This document shows positions 45,471 to 57,775 of a DNA stretch of 64,000 nt, in pieces (positions within the stretch are counted from its first letter, which is position 1; the number at the start of each line of letters is the position of its first letter). Origin of the DNA: Chrysogorgia sp. JL179-B06 (lineage: Eukaryota > Cnidaria > Anthozoa > Scleralcyonacea > Chrysogorgiidae); the NCBI GenBank assembly GCA_035772405.1, contig JAYKKM010000504.1, positions 3,606,001 to 3,670,000 of the forward strand, written 5' to 3'. A program made the position numbers and the translations under genes. Under the pieces are notes generated by a model. The model made no database searches. It was not told the DNA's origin and was given only the letters and a program-made list of their open reading frames with translations.

Positions 45471-45992
45471 GGTGCAATACACAAACGCAAAAGAGAATAC
45501 ACAAACGCAAAAGAGAATACACAAACGCAAAAGAGAATACACAAACGCAAAAGACAATACACAAACGCAAATTGAGAATACACAAACGCAAAAGAGAATA
45601 CACAAACGCAAAAGAGAATACACAAACACAAAAGACAATACACAAACGCAAAAGACAATACACAAACGCAAAAGACAATACACAAACGCAAAAGAGAATA
45701 CACGAACGCAAAAGAGAATACACGAACGCAAAAGAGAATACACGAACGCAAAAGAGAATACACAAACGCAAAAGAGAATACACAAACGCAAAAGAGAATA
45801 CACAAACGCAAAAGAGAATACACAAACGCAAAAGAGAATACACAAACGCAAAAGAGAATACACAAACGCAAAAGAGAATACACAAACGCAAAAGAGAATA
45901 CACAAACGCAAAAGAGAATACACAAACGCAAAAGAGAATACACAAACGCAAAAGACAATACACAAACGCAAAAGACAATACACAAACGCAAA
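45471..45992. repeat. 20-bp tandem array, left arm, about 26 copies
   Basis: Unit ACAAACGCAAAAGAGAATAC with variants AAAGACAAT and ACGAACGC. Because 20 is not a multiple of 3, all three frames read through the array with the same 20-residue cycle, giving long spurious frames on both strands. Confidence 0.92.
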
Positions 45993-46106
45993 TTGAGAAC
46001 CATTCGTAGCGCGGGCTCAAGATTGAAGACCTGACTGGGTAGGTACTTTATCTGACCTCCATTATAGTGTATCATATAATAACTGATGTAACCATGTATA
46101 CTCTTA

Positions 46107-47460
46107 AGCCTCTTTACTCTACTTAGCCATCCTTAGCCCTCCTTAGCCATCCTTAGCCATCCTTAGGCCTCCTTAGGCATACTTAGCCCTCCTTAGGCAT
46201 ACTTAGCCCTCCTTAGCTATCCTTAGGCAGCCATCCTTAGCCCGCCCTCCTTAGACATACTTAGCTATAGCCATCCTTAGGCATACTTAGCCATCCTTAG
46301 CCCTCCTTGGGCCTCCTTAGAACTCCTTAGCCATCCTTAGCCCTCCTTAAGCATACTTAGCCCTCCTTAGCCATCCTTAGGCCTCCTATAACCATCCTTA
46401 GCCCTCCTAGTATGCTTAAGGAGGGCTAAGGAAGTCTAAGGAGGTCTAAGGAGGGCTAAGGAGGGCTAAGGAGAGCTAAGTATGTCTAAGGAGGGCTACA
46501 GTAAGTATGCCTAAGGATGGCTAAGTATGCCTAAGGAGGGCTAGGATGGCTAAGGAGGGCTAAGGAGGCCTAAGGAGGGCTAAGTATGCCTAAGGAGGGC
46601 TAAGTATGCTTAAGGAGGGCTACAGTAAGTATGCCTAAGGAGGGCTAAGGATGGTTAAGGAGGGCTAAGGAGGTCTAAGAAGGGCTAAGGAGGGCTAAGT
46701 ATGCTTAAGGAGGGCTACAGTAAGTATGCCTAAGGATGGCTTAGCCCTCCTTAGCCATCCTTAGGCATACTTAGCCCTCCTTAAGCATACTTAGCCCTCC
46801 TTAGGCATACTTAGCCCTTCTTAGACCTCCTTAGACTTCCTTAGCCATCCTTAGCCCTCCTTAGGCATACTTACTGTAGCCCTCCTTAGGCATACTTAGC
46901 CCTCCTTAAGCATACTTAGCCCTCCTTAGCCATCCTTAGGCATACTTAGCCCTCCTTAAGCATACTTAGCCCTCCTTAGGCATACTTAGCCCTCCTTAGC
47001 CATCCTTAGCCATCCTTACCCTCCTTAGGCATACTTAGCCCTCCTTAGACATACTTAGCCCTCCTGAGGAGAGCTAAGTATGTCTAAGGAGGGCTACAGT
47101 AAGTATGCCTAAGGAGGGCTAAGGAGGGCTAAGTATGCCTAAGGAGGGCTAAGGATGGTTAAGGAGGGCTAAGGATGGCTAAGGAGGGCTAAGTATGCCT
47201 ATGGAGGGCTAAGGATGGTTAAGGAGAAGGAGGGCTAAGTATGCCTAAGGATGGCTATAGCTAAGTATGTCTAAGGAGGCTAGGGTGGGCTAGGGATGGC
47301 TAAGGAGGCCTAAGGAGGGCTAAGGATGGCTGCCTAAGGATAGCTAAGGAGGGCTAAGTATGCCTAAGGAGGGCTAAGTATGCCTATAAGGAGGGTTAAG
47401 TATGCCTAAGGAGGCCTAAGGATGGCTAAGGAGGGCTAAGTAGAGTAAAGAGGCTTAAGA
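46107..47460. repeat. 10-bp satellite in four alternating blocks
   Basis: Unit CCTTAGCCCT and variants (CCTTAGCCAT, ACTTAGGCAT). Orientation flips at about 46,411, 46,739 and 47,065, giving C-rich, G-rich, C-rich and G-rich top-strand blocks of about 300-400 bp each. Each block can pair with either neighbour. Confidence 0.9.
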
Positions 47461-47569
47461 GTATACATGGTTACATCAGTTATTATGATACACTATAATG
47501 GAGGTCAGATAAAGTACCTACCCAGTCAGGTCTTCAATCTTGAGCCCGCGCTACGAATGGTTCTCAATT

Positions 47570-47935
47570 TGCGTTTGTGTATTCTCTTTTGCGTTTGTGT
47601 ATTCTCTTTTGCGTTTGTGTATTCTCTTTTGCGTTTGTGTATTCTCTTTTGCGTTTCAGCGTTTGTGTATTGTCTTTTGCGTTTGTGTATTGTCTTTTGC
47701 GTTCGTGTATTCTCTTTTGCGTTCGTGTATTCTCTTTTGCGTTTGTGTATTGTCTTTTGCGTTTGTGTATTGTCTTTTGCGTTTGTGTATTCTCTTTTGC
47801 GTTTGTGTATTCTCAATTTGCGTTTGTGTATTGTCTTTTGCGTTTGTGTATTGTCTTTTGCGTTTGTGTATTCTCTTTTGCGTTTGTGTATTCTCTTTTG
47901 CGTTTGTGTATTCTCTTTTGCGTTTGTGTATTGCA
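47570..47935. repeat. 20-bp tandem array, right arm, about 18 copies
   Basis: Complement of the left array, with one deletion near 47,655 and fewer copies. Confidence 0.9.
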
Positions 47936-48252
47936 CCTCTGGGCCACCGTAAGAATCTTCCCTAAACACGTTAATAACTCTCGAGGATCTCTTCAGAGGT
48001 GAAAAAAGTTGTTGTCTGGTGTTTAAATTAGCAACCAATTGGGATTTGGGACAGAAAAGAATATGATTTTAGAATTTATGTAACTCGCGGCAATGAAATC
48101 AAAAAGGTATTAATAAATACACAAAGAAATGTTTATCGAGGTGTTGGCTGATTGTTGAAACTTCAAACAATAAAAGACTTGACAGCACAAAAATTAACGG
48201 TAACATATTTTTATAAACGACCAAGACACACCTGACGCTATATACAAGTTTA

Positions 48253-48540
48253 CGCGTCGATTAGTTCGGGTTTATTCGGTATTTTTTACACAATAATTGT
48301 ATTAAATCGCTATTAAAATGTTCTTACTTGTTCATTTTGTCGACAATCAGGACAAATTACAGGCAACCAGACCAGAAAGGCATCGAATCAGTGTTTACAT
48401 CAATACGGAAGGCCGTTGACTGGGTTGCCCTCTGGTTGCCTGTAATTTGTCCTGATTGTCGACAAAATTAACAAGTAAGAACATTTTAATAGCAATTTAA
48501 TACAATTATTGTGCAAAAAATACCAAATAAACCCGATTTA
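48253..48540. repeat. Foldback inside the Mutator-like element
   Basis: Arms of about 110-125 bp (48,253-48,376 and 48,429-48,540) with TCGACAATCAGGACAAATTA and its complement, and a loop of about 50 bp. The rest of 47,958-49,078 shows no gene. Confidence 0.75.
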
Positions 48541-49128
48541 CCGTTAAACTCGCTTAACTAATAGACGTTACGGCTCCCTGTGGCCTCGCCTGTGGCGAGG
48601 CGTGGGAAAATCTTTGATCAATCTTTGTTTTGATTCTCGATGGCTTGTATTCTCGTTTCTGTTCTGCAATATAAACACTACGTCCGATGATTTAGTTGTA
48701 GAAATCAAGATACTTTTTGGTCGCATTTCCTGAGCCAAGAATAACTGAGGCAATTTTTTGCACCATGGATGGATAACTCTCTGGATTATGCGACTTGAGA
48801 GTCTTCTTTAACGTTTAGACCAGGCGCCTCTCTTGCATTTCGCGTAGAATATCAATCTATTTAAACGTGGACTAGTTTTTTTGAGCTTTTCTGGAAACAC
48901 GACTAAAAGTTTGTCCGAAGATAACTTTTTTGGTGTAAACTCTGCCATAAGAACGTAATATTAAAGAACGAAGTACAATACCGAACGAAACAGTGAAACA
49001 CTCGCGTAAATATTAAGAGTTAATCTAATTAAAAGCAATCTTTAGTTAACCAATCAAAATACTTCCGGTGTGGATTATCCCAGAGCCTCCGTTTGCGTGG
49101 CGCGGCGGAGGCTCTGGGAACGAGATTG

Positions 49129-49251
49129 ACATTAAGCATACTAATTGAGACACAATAATGACGATTTTTAATACACAACAATGGCGATTTCTAGCATTCT
49201 CACATATTTAGAAAAAAAAAAATTAATAAAAATAATAAATCAGAGATGGGC
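49129..49251. mobile_element. Right arm of the split palindromic MITE
   Basis: It begins with the right target duplication ACATTAAGC and continues as in 6,105-6,222 to AGAGATGGGC. Unit sequence then resumes. Confidence 0.7.
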
Positions 49252-50580
49252 ACTCTGTGGCAATGAAGGAAACAAAGACCTATTGCAAATTAGACTAATA
49301 ATATCTTACCCCTCCCCCCTAGTGACGCATCTGCGGAAGGAAATTTCCTTCCAAAGTGGAAACACTGATGTTTACCTGAGCGTACGTGCGAAGCCGGAGT
49401 CTGAATAACTGAGTACCTTATTTCCAGTCTATAAATACGAATCCGCAATAATTCCCTCGCCCGCCTTTTCTATCTCCCCTACGGGATTTTCCCCATCCAT
49501 TGTGCCCAGATCTTGCACGCCGTGGCCGTGTATTTGTGTTTTGCAAAAATTCTCAATTTGCAAAAGCCCGTTTCGTCGAAGAAATGTTTGAAAGTTATCT
49601 CGGCCAATATTTAACCGATTTAAAATCTGGAAACAGATTTGGAATTAGCGAGTCAACATACATAACATACGTGTTTACTATATTACGAGAACGTGAGTAC
49701 CCTTCGTAAAAACGCGGTTTATGTACTTAGAAATTAGTCGGCTTTACTCGCTATAAGCCGGTCAATATTATTTTGAACATTATCTCGATCAATATTTAAC
49801 CGTTTTCAATTCTGAAAACAGATTTGGAATTAACGAGTCAAAATACATAGCATACGTGTCTACTATATTACGAGAACGTGAATACCATTCGTAAAAACGG
49901 TTTATGTACTTAGAAATTAGTCGACTATAAGCCGGTCACTTCGTCGTATATTATTTGAACGTTATCTCGATCAATATTTAACCGTTTTCAATTCTGAAAA
50001 CAGATTTAGAATTGCCTAGTCCAAGTACATAACATACGTGCCTATTATCTACGCAAACATGCATACACTTCGTAAAAACCTGCTTATGTGTCGGATTCAA
50101 ACGGATCACCCAAAACGACATTTTACCTGCTTATAAGGAGTTGGACCTACCACTTTACTCCTGCCGCGGCGAGATTATCACCCTCGCTTGCGAGGGGATT
50201 ATCTTATATTAATTTTCCGTGATAAGCAAGGGGGCTTCCAAAGTTGAAACACTGATGTTTATCTGAGCGTACGTGCGAAGCCCGAGACTGAATAACTGAG
50301 TACCTTATCTCCAGTCTATTATTATCTTATTAATTTTCGATAAGCAAGGCGGCTTTATAATAGCGGTTTATTAAATGTTCCAAGTCAAAGCTGAAATACA
50401 CTTGAGCACAAGTGTTAAGAAATTAAAACCGAAACTGAAAACCATCCCCCAAACCGACATAGCCGATTCTCTATTAGTGACGGTATTGTTGACAAAAATA
50501 TAACATGTTTTTACTTTATGAAGTAATTACCGGTGTACTTTAACATAGGAAATACGGTTTATCAAATGATCTTAATTCAT
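49252..50580. mobile_element. Foldback element, unit 4, right half
   Basis: Nearly identical to 6,223-7,560 of unit 1, including the 190-bp blocks with GTAAAAACG. It ends with AATTCAT at 50,574-50,580, the left target duplication of the inserted LINE. Confidence 0.6.
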
Positions 50581-50715
50581 TTAAGATAAGAGTTTAAGAT
50601 AAGATTTTATTGAATTAGCACATTTGCAACAAAAGTTGAATTACTGTGGTATTACAAGTGAGAAAAAAACAAGTGAATAAGATTTAACGTAGAAATCGTA
50701 CAACGTTCCTTATGG

Positions 50716-51606
50716 TCAGCGTGAATTGAAAACTTTGATGGCTGATGGAATAAAGCTTTTTTTGAAGCGTTCCGTCTTGCATTTAGGTGTTTCAAAGGGA
50801 GTCGGATTACGTAGGTTGTATTTATTAATTCTTGCGCTTGGTAGCAGATGGTTTAGTTCATGTGTCGAGTTAAGCATCTTATGGAAGAGTTGATTGGAAA
50901 GTTGGCATCGACGATCAAATAACGTAGGGATATTAGCACTCGACATAGCTTCCAAATATGTTGAATTTGGGAAAATAATACGAAGAGCTCGTCGTTGAAG
51001 GGTTTCAAGTTGATCACTCAGGTAAACAGGGAGGGAACTATGCCACACCTCACATGCATACTCGACTATTGGACGAACACATGTGCAATAGACAGTAATT
51101 AGGACGTCTGTTGGGAAGATATTTCTTTTAAGTAGACGAATAGCAAATAAACGTTTCGATGCCTTTTTACATATTGAATCAACATGGAGATTCCATTTAA
51201 GATCATGGGAAATTAGCACTCCAAGTAACTTAACTTCTTTAACGAGTACGACTGATTTACCATCAATCACAATAGGCGATGGTCTAGGTGGATTTGCCAT
51301 AAAACTAACCATTAATTCTTTCGTTTTCTTGGGATTAAGCAACATATTGTTACGAATTGACCAATCTTCACACAATAATATATTAGATGGAATAGATGAC
51401 GTCGAGTTTTTCGTTAAGATCTCCCATGTAGTGGAATCATCAACATATTTGATCAAGTTTTCGGAGCAAGTCAAATCATTAATCATAATCAGAAATAGAA
51501 GTGGACCGAGTTTAGTTCCTTGAGGGACCCCCGCGGAAATGGACTCCCAGTTGGAAATGTCAGAACCAATTTTCACTTTGGATTCTGTTAGATAAGAAGC
51601 TAGCAA
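50716..51606 (-). pseudogene. LINE reverse transcriptase, C-terminal frame
   Basis: It carries AGVPQGTKLGPLLFLIMIND and the catalytic KYVDDSTTWEIL, then NNMLLNPKKTKELMVSF and a thumb region up to AIKVFNSR. It is separated from the upstream frame by two shifts. A short stretch in between (about 51,610-51,690) reads LSKAFDRINHNILMKKLG, the palm motif A region, in yet another frame. It acts in target-primed reverse transcription, but this copy is broken. Confidence 0.82.
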
Positions 51607-51669
51607 TCCAATTAAGAAGGACAGGATGAACCTCCATTTGACCCAATTTTTTCATTAAAATGTTATGGT

Positions 51670-53910
51670 TTATGCGGTCGAACGCCTTAGACAACATATG
51701 CGAAGGTACACCCCTGGCTTATCTAAAGCTTCGTACCATTTGTGAAGAAGGTGAATAAGAGCCATGGTTGTACTTGAGCCCTTTAGTGATCCAAATTGCA
51801 GGGGGTTAATAGAATCTATAGTTGAGTTTAGGAGCCACTTAAAAGGGAAGGTTTCGAGGATTTTACTCATAATAGGAGTGAGCGAGATTGGTCGAAAGTC
51901 GGAGTCGATATCGAGAGATGGTGAGGTCTTCGGTATTGGTGTGACATTGGCGGACTTCCAAGTGAGTGGAACATAGCCTTCTCGAATAGAGGCGTTGAAT
52001 ATGGAACAGATAGGAAGGCAAAGGTGGGATGCGTTCTCATATAGTAACCACGCAGGGATTTGATCAGGGCCTTGAGCCGAATACGGATTAGAAGACCGTA
52101 GAGCTTTTTCGACGTCACTGGTTGAAATAATGAATTCGTCTGGGATCCCGTCAATTTGAATTGGTGACCATTCCAACGGAGGAAGGGAAGAAGAAACAGC
52201 AGCAAATTTCTGATTGAATAAATTTGCTAGAGAGGTGCCAGAATAAGAAATGTTATCATAAATCAAAGAAGACACAGAATTGGAAGTAGATAAGCCAGCC
52301 ATCTTTTTAACTACAGACCACCATTTACGCGGATTTGACTGATTCAGTCCAGATACATTCCCATTATAGTAAGAGAGGCGTGATTTTTTGCAGAGAACGT
52401 TCACCTTATTTCGTAAAATACGAAATAAGAAATGATTACCCTTTGACCATGCAGACTGTCTTTTGGCAATTAGGGTTTTAATCTCAGAGGAAATCCAAGG
52501 TTTGTCATTACAGGAGGTTTTAACACGTTTGGTTGGTAAGAATTGAGCAATGAGAGAATTCAGGGTCACAGAAAAATACTGAAGTTGGTCGTCACAACTA
52601 TTCAGATGAAATAATGGAGACCAGTTGATTTGAGAAAGCTGGACACTGAGTTGCCTGCGATTGACTGGGCAAGAGTCCCTAACCAAACGAAATTCTCTTG
52701 AATAAAGATGTGAATGAGATCGAGGATTTACCATGACTGAATTATGGTCAGAGAAACCAACGGGGGCCATAATTTTGGGACAATCATAATATTTGGGAAT
52801 ATTGGTAAATATTTTATCCAAAATATTATTGCCTCTGGTCGCTTGGTTGACAATCTGTTTAAGGTTAAACCGACGACTCAACTGTCGATGATCAAATTGG
52901 TTGAAGTATCCGACTAAAATAATACCAGCGTTAGGGTGTGAAGTAAGAATGGAATCAAGCGAGTTTGTAATATAATCAGTAAGAGCATTATCATCATTAC
53001 CGGGCGGATGATAAACAGCGCCGAGAATAATTACATTGAGGCCTCGAGGAAGACGATGTGGTTTGAGCAAGAGCCATAACGTTTCAAATTGATCGTTTAA
53101 ACACTCCTTAATATTGGAAAATGGTAGTCGATCCTTCACATAGACACATACGCCTCCTCCTCGTCTGCCATCAGACCTGTCTCGCCTCACAAGAGAGAAG
53201 CCATCAAGGTCAACCAAACAGTCACATATGTTCGATGACAGCCATGTTTCTGTAAAGGCTGCAACGTCGGCAGAACAATTATTGACCACAGATGAAATTT
53301 CGTCAATCTTGTTCAGGAGTGATCGTGAATTAGATAAAAACACGGCTGGTAGAGAAGAATAAATCACCATCGGATTGTTAAGGATAATATTTCTTCGCAC
53401 AGGAATGCGAAAACAACAACTTGGAGAAAATTTGCATAAACCTTTCGGAGATGATCTGTGAGATATTCTAACAGGAATTCTACGTTTACCAGCTCGTTTC
53501 CCTCGAAACTTCTTCAAAATTCCATTAGATTTTAGAGATGATAACAGACTAGATGAAGCAACTGATTTTCGGCAAAGAAAGCGAATATTAAAAAATTGGG
53601 CCGTTGAATACCTTATGATCGGCAAACCATGAAATGAATAGACTTCTAGTCGTTCTAGATTATTTTTATTAAACCCAGCTGCCAAGTCATTTGGTGATTT
53701 CGAAGGGCCAGGATTTAACGAAACATCCATATGAATAGTAATATCCAATTGAGGTCCATGGCTCGGAAATCCAAGAGATGTATATTGTATATCCATGCTT
53801 GTACCATTTATATAAAGATGTATGACCACGTTTACGACCAAACGATATCCGCCTCCAGATGAAGTTGTTTCTAAGCCAAACACGGTTTCAATTGACCAAA
53901 GAAAGTTCAC
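51670..53910 (-). pseudogene. LINE endonuclease and N-terminal reverse transcriptase frame
   Basis: The frame holds 746 codons. Residues 62-69 read DVSLNPGP, a 2A-like motif. Residues about 136-150 are basic (RGKRAGKRRIPVR). The APE-type endonuclease begins near residue 190 (FLSNSRSLLNKIDEI), with FTETWL, RRGGGVCVYV, GAVYHPPG, ILVGYFNQFD (the usual GDFN Asp is Tyr) and GFSDHNSV. The RT starts around VTPIPKTSP and RPISLTPIMSKILE. The frame ends at a shift after KPGVYLRI. The upstream ATG at 54,015 in another frame opens a hydrophobic leader. Confidence 0.82.
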
Positions 53911-54037
53911 AAAGACGATAGCAACGCTGTTTGTAAAAAACTTTGGATTTTACAGCAAGAAGTAACAGGAAACACAGTGATGAAACTACAAACTTGAGGG
54001 CGTAAAAATTCGTGGCAGCCATCTTGGCGCTCAGCCC

Positions 54038-54259
54038 AATTCATGCATGAATAGCATGGAGAAAAAAGTAACATCAACTAATTCGTATTTGTCACAAACG
54101 TAAGCAATAGTTCACATTTCACTGTGAACATTTATTTAGACAATATCAGCACTCGACTACCTTTAACTATTTAAGTTAGGTATAGTCGCAGCTTGAAGTT
54201 AGTTAAGTCGTTAAGGTAATTTTTTGTTCAAGCTTTGTTAAGTTATCAATACTCAATTT
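54038..54259. mobile_element. End of the unit 4 foldback right arm
   Basis: It matches 7,554-7,778 of unit 1, then joins LINE copy 5. It starts with the right AATTCAT duplication. Confidence 0.6.
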
Positions 54260-56832
54260 GGAATTGACAACAGCCTACTTTCCATCCCGGGATACTCGTT
54301 GCACCGGAAAGACAGGTTTGAAAGTCGTGGCGGTGGTGTCTACGCATATATCTCTAATAATATACCATGTAAACAAAGACTAAACTTGAAGAGCCCCCCA
54401 TTCGAGTTTGGTTTGGCTACGCTCCCACCGTCTACCACGCCCTGTTTCTGTTTTATAATCTGCGGAGTATAATATAGTCCTCCAGATGAATCCATCCAGG
54501 AGCAAAAAGACCTAATACAATGTATTGTTGATACTGTTGATACAGTCCGTTCTTCTTCACCAGATTGTAGTGTTGTAGTTTGACATCTCTGATTTAAAAT
54601 ATCACCTCAATCTTGGGGCTCATCAATCCTTGATCTTATCATAACTAACTGTAGTCATATGTACAGCTCATCAGTATGTAGTACTCCCCTGGGATCGTTG
54701 GACCACTGTGTAATATCTTGAAAACCCCTTGACAATTACACCAGTTCTACCTTTTCTCACGCGCATAAGAAATACCAATTACGACGCCATGCGAAATCCT
54801 CGCTGGATGCTTTTGGCAGTAATCTTCTTTCCTATAAAGTCCGTAAAAATCCATCACACAGACAGACCATGGATGACGTCATGAATCAAACAACTTATTC
54901 TGGACAGACAACGTGCATATCATTCTGGGCATGTCGAACAGTGGAGGTGTCTCGAGAATAAAGTGTGCGATGTAATTTGCCAAAGAAAGAAGAGCTACTA
55001 CCGAGACAAGGTACAACATCTTAGTAACCCACGCAAATGGTGGAACACTATTAATAAAATCTCTGGTAAATCTAGTGATAAAATGCCGATTAGTTACGAA
55101 GATGAGAATATCCTGTCTGGAGCTAAACTAGCAGAAAGATTTAACACCTTCTATATATCAGTAACGGCTGATCTCCCTCCGCTAGATATTGGCAAACTAC
55201 TTGCTTTTCTACCTGCTTATGAGCAACTACCATCAATCTGTCCACTATAAGCAAGAACCTATCTAGCCTCACCACCTACAAAGCTATTGGCCCGGTTTGC
55301 GCCTGAACTTGCCCAACCCATCAAGGACATTTTTAATGCTTCATTTTCCGCTGGTTATTTCCCTAAACCATGGAAGGACGACCTTATAGCGCCAATAGCA
55401 AAAGTCTCACCAGTCTCCTGTGATAGACTAGTGACTTAAGACCTATAGCGCTAACGTCCTGTGTATCCAAGATCCAAGAAGACTTCGCCGTGAAGTGGCT
55501 CATTGATGACGTACAACACATGATTGATCCTCAAGAATTTGGTTATACCTGAAAGGTACTTCAACGACTTTCTGTCTACTAGACATGCTTGAGAATTGGC
55601 TGTCCTCCTTGGACCAACCTAGATCCTACCTTAGAGTATGCTACCGGCTGTATCTAGATTTTAGCAAGTTTTTCGATCATATAGTCCACAATATTTTGGT
55701 TGACAAACTTCTTCAACTTGGAGTGAGATTATTGGTTCACTGGATTTGCAGCTTTCTTTCTGGTAGGCGCCAGGCCGTTAAATTAGAACACTTTATTTCT
55801 AAATGGGAGTCCACCCACGCTGGGGTACCTCAGGGAACCAAACTTGGACCAATCCTCTTTTTGGCGATGATAAACGATCTCGCCACAAAGTTCTCCATGA
55901 CGCATCTTCCCACTGGAAATACGTTGACGATATCACCATATCCGAGGTTCTTTCTGCAGGCAATGTCTCCGGCATGTAACGTGATTTGGACCTAATAACG
56001 TGCCCCAGCTCGTATTTTTATTTTTGTATTTCTTTGGATTCAAATTCATATTGTTATCCCGGGCCCACCCCACCAAAAAATGGTGATCTGCCCGCTGAAA
56101 TCCATACCTGACATCGCACCTCTTACTGTCAATGGGCTTCCTATATAGAGAAGGTGATATCTTATAAATTACTCGGGGTAATAATAAGCGACACGCTAAA
56201 GTGGAACGAAAACACTCAGGAGATTATATCAAAGGCTTCAAAGAGACTGTATATATTGAGGGTGTTAAAGCGAACTGGAATTCCACCGCACGATCTCGTT
56301 CATATCTATTACGCGCTTATTAGGTCAGTTCTTGAGTACTGCTGTACCACATGGACAACCAGTATTCCATACTATCTCAAGGACAAAATTGAAATGGTGC
56401 AGAAGCGCCCTATGAGGATTATTCATCCCCAGACCCACTATTTCGACGCCCTTACTCTTTCTCAATCCACCCGTCTGGATGGTAGGAGGGAAGAAATCTG
56501 CAAAAAAGTTCTCCACCAAATTAAACAATCAAATTCGCAATTAAACCATTTGTTACCTCGACCTATGAGTTCACAATGTCACAATTACTGAACTATACAC
56601 GCAATCGTTCAGCTCTAGCTTTGCCTAGATGCCGTACTAACAGATATAAAGATAGTTTTTTCCTGCGATGGCATACAGAACTTTTAAATGACCTTTCTCA
56701 CTTTGTATAATAGATTTTTAATTAATTTTTAATTGTTAGACCAGTCCCTTGTTTTTACCATTTTTATAAAATAACTTGTTGTGAACATAATGTATTTCAC
56801 ATTCGGGTGCCAGATTATTCATTCATTCATTT
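54260..56832 (+). mobile_element. LINE copy 5: CR1/jockey-group, degenerate
   Basis: Same 5' truncation as copies 2 and 3. A linker/RT fragment at 54,963-55,250 reads NPRKWWNTINKISG, followed by the RT block 55,585-55,995 with YLDFSKFFDHIVHNILVDKL, where the usual AFD of motif A is FFD. The internal inversion lies at about 56,024-56,071, the C-terminal RT frame at 56,154-56,591, and the ATTC tail at the end. Dead. Confidence 0.85.
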
Positions 56833-57775
56833 ATCTGGTGGTCTGCAAGCAGTCATGTTTCAAAACGCGAATTCTCTTCTAATATTAAAATAACATACGG
56901 AAATCATGCGGGATATGTCACCGTTGTTAAAAACATTGAGGTTACAGTGTCTCCTTGAATTAAGACGCTGTAATATATTTATTAGCTTTTTTTTTCATAA
57001 TTCGTTACAGCATAATTTTATGTTTATAAACCAATCTTCATTCACCATTTGCGGGTCCACATGCGTCGAACGCACTTACATAATCTTGGATTACTCCTAG
57101 TATATATGCCAATAGGGCGTCACGGGAGATAAAATTAATGAGATGCGAAAAGTTAAATCATTTGCTATTAAAGCAAACAGACTGAGGGGGAGGGAGAAAT
57201 GATAGGTCCAATATTCAAGGGGATTATGCGATAGTAAAGCGGTACGAAACAAAATCTTGAAAAGGAATGAAATGCACGAGCTAATAATAAAAAGTTCCTC
57301 GCAAACTAAAATAACAAAAAAACCTGTAGGAAAAGTTGCCAAAGGGTTATCGGTGAAAATGGCTGACGTCTCAGGATCATTTTGTAAAATGTGAAAATTC
57401 CGATTGATAATATTTTTAACATTAAAATAATATAAATGATATTTTTAACTTTAAAAATAAGGGGCTAGTTCCCGAAACGTTTTTAATACAATTCCTTTTG
57501 ACGTTTTGGGGCTCTGCCCCTGTGTCAAGATATCTTGACAAAGGGACATATATGTGTGTATGCGTGTATGTATCATTGCACGAAAAAATGGATTTACTCA
57601 AATTTACAATATGTGCAAATATGGAGCAAATTTATTGAAATATTATATTTAAAGTAATAAATTCATTCATTCACATGGAATTAAGAGCGAATGTTTTTAT
57701 TTCATAAGCTGGACTTTAAAATCTACATTATAAGTTTTAGAACATATTCGTTCGCACCAATGTTTTGAATTATTT
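56833..57775. other. Intergenic spacer, unit 5
   Basis: Homologous to the unit 2 spacer, with the TGTCAAGATATCTTGACA palindrome and the AATAAA complement. No gene seen. Confidence 0.6.

Larger units (their letters stand above)
45449..47957. repeat. 2.5 kb palindrome made of satellite arrays
   Basis: The left arm starts AAGAATCTACGGTGGCCCAG and the right arm ends with the complement. From outside in come a 20-bp array, a unique arm with GGTTACATCAGTTAT-type sequence, then a 10-bp array. The two arms pair at high identity except for the copy number of the 20-bp array. Confidence 0.85.
45286..49128. mobile_element. Non-autonomous Mutator-like foldback element, 3,843 bp
   Basis: Bounded by a perfect 9-bp duplication ACATTAAGC (45,277-45,285 and 49,129-49,137), with inverted ends of about 47 bp starting CAATCTCGTTCCCAGA. 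A 9-bp duplication with long inverted ends fits the Mutator superfamily. It encodes no transposase. The interior is a 2.5 kb palindrome of satellites (45,449-47,957), then a unique right part with a smaller foldback. The insertion site is validated by the intact MITE in unit 1. Confidence 0.75.
50581..54037 (-). mobile_element. Near-full-length LINE (CR1/jockey group), 3,457 bp
   Basis: It is flanked by the 7-bp duplication AATTCAT (50,574-50,580 and 54,038-54,044), and the empty site is continuous in units 1 and 2 (TTAATTCATGCATGAATAG). The 5' end reads GGGCTGAGCGCCAAGATGGC. The 3' end carries AATAAA and a short tail of two TTATCTTAA-like repeats instead of poly(A). Its RT differs from the array LINEs, so it is a separate, younger insertion. 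Confidence 0.88.

Noticed and set aside
45421..46075. Several long overlapping reading frames (up to 246 codons) on both strands at 45.3-46.1 and 47.5-48.0 kb
   Set aside because: They are read-throughs of the 20-bp tandem repeat, whose period makes all frames open with the same 20-residue cycle. There is no conserved domain and they mirror each other in the palindrome arms.
46107..47460. Regular short repeats considered as a CRISPR array
   Set aside because: The unit is 10 bp without spacers of constant length, flips orientation, and sits in an animal genome inside a transposon.
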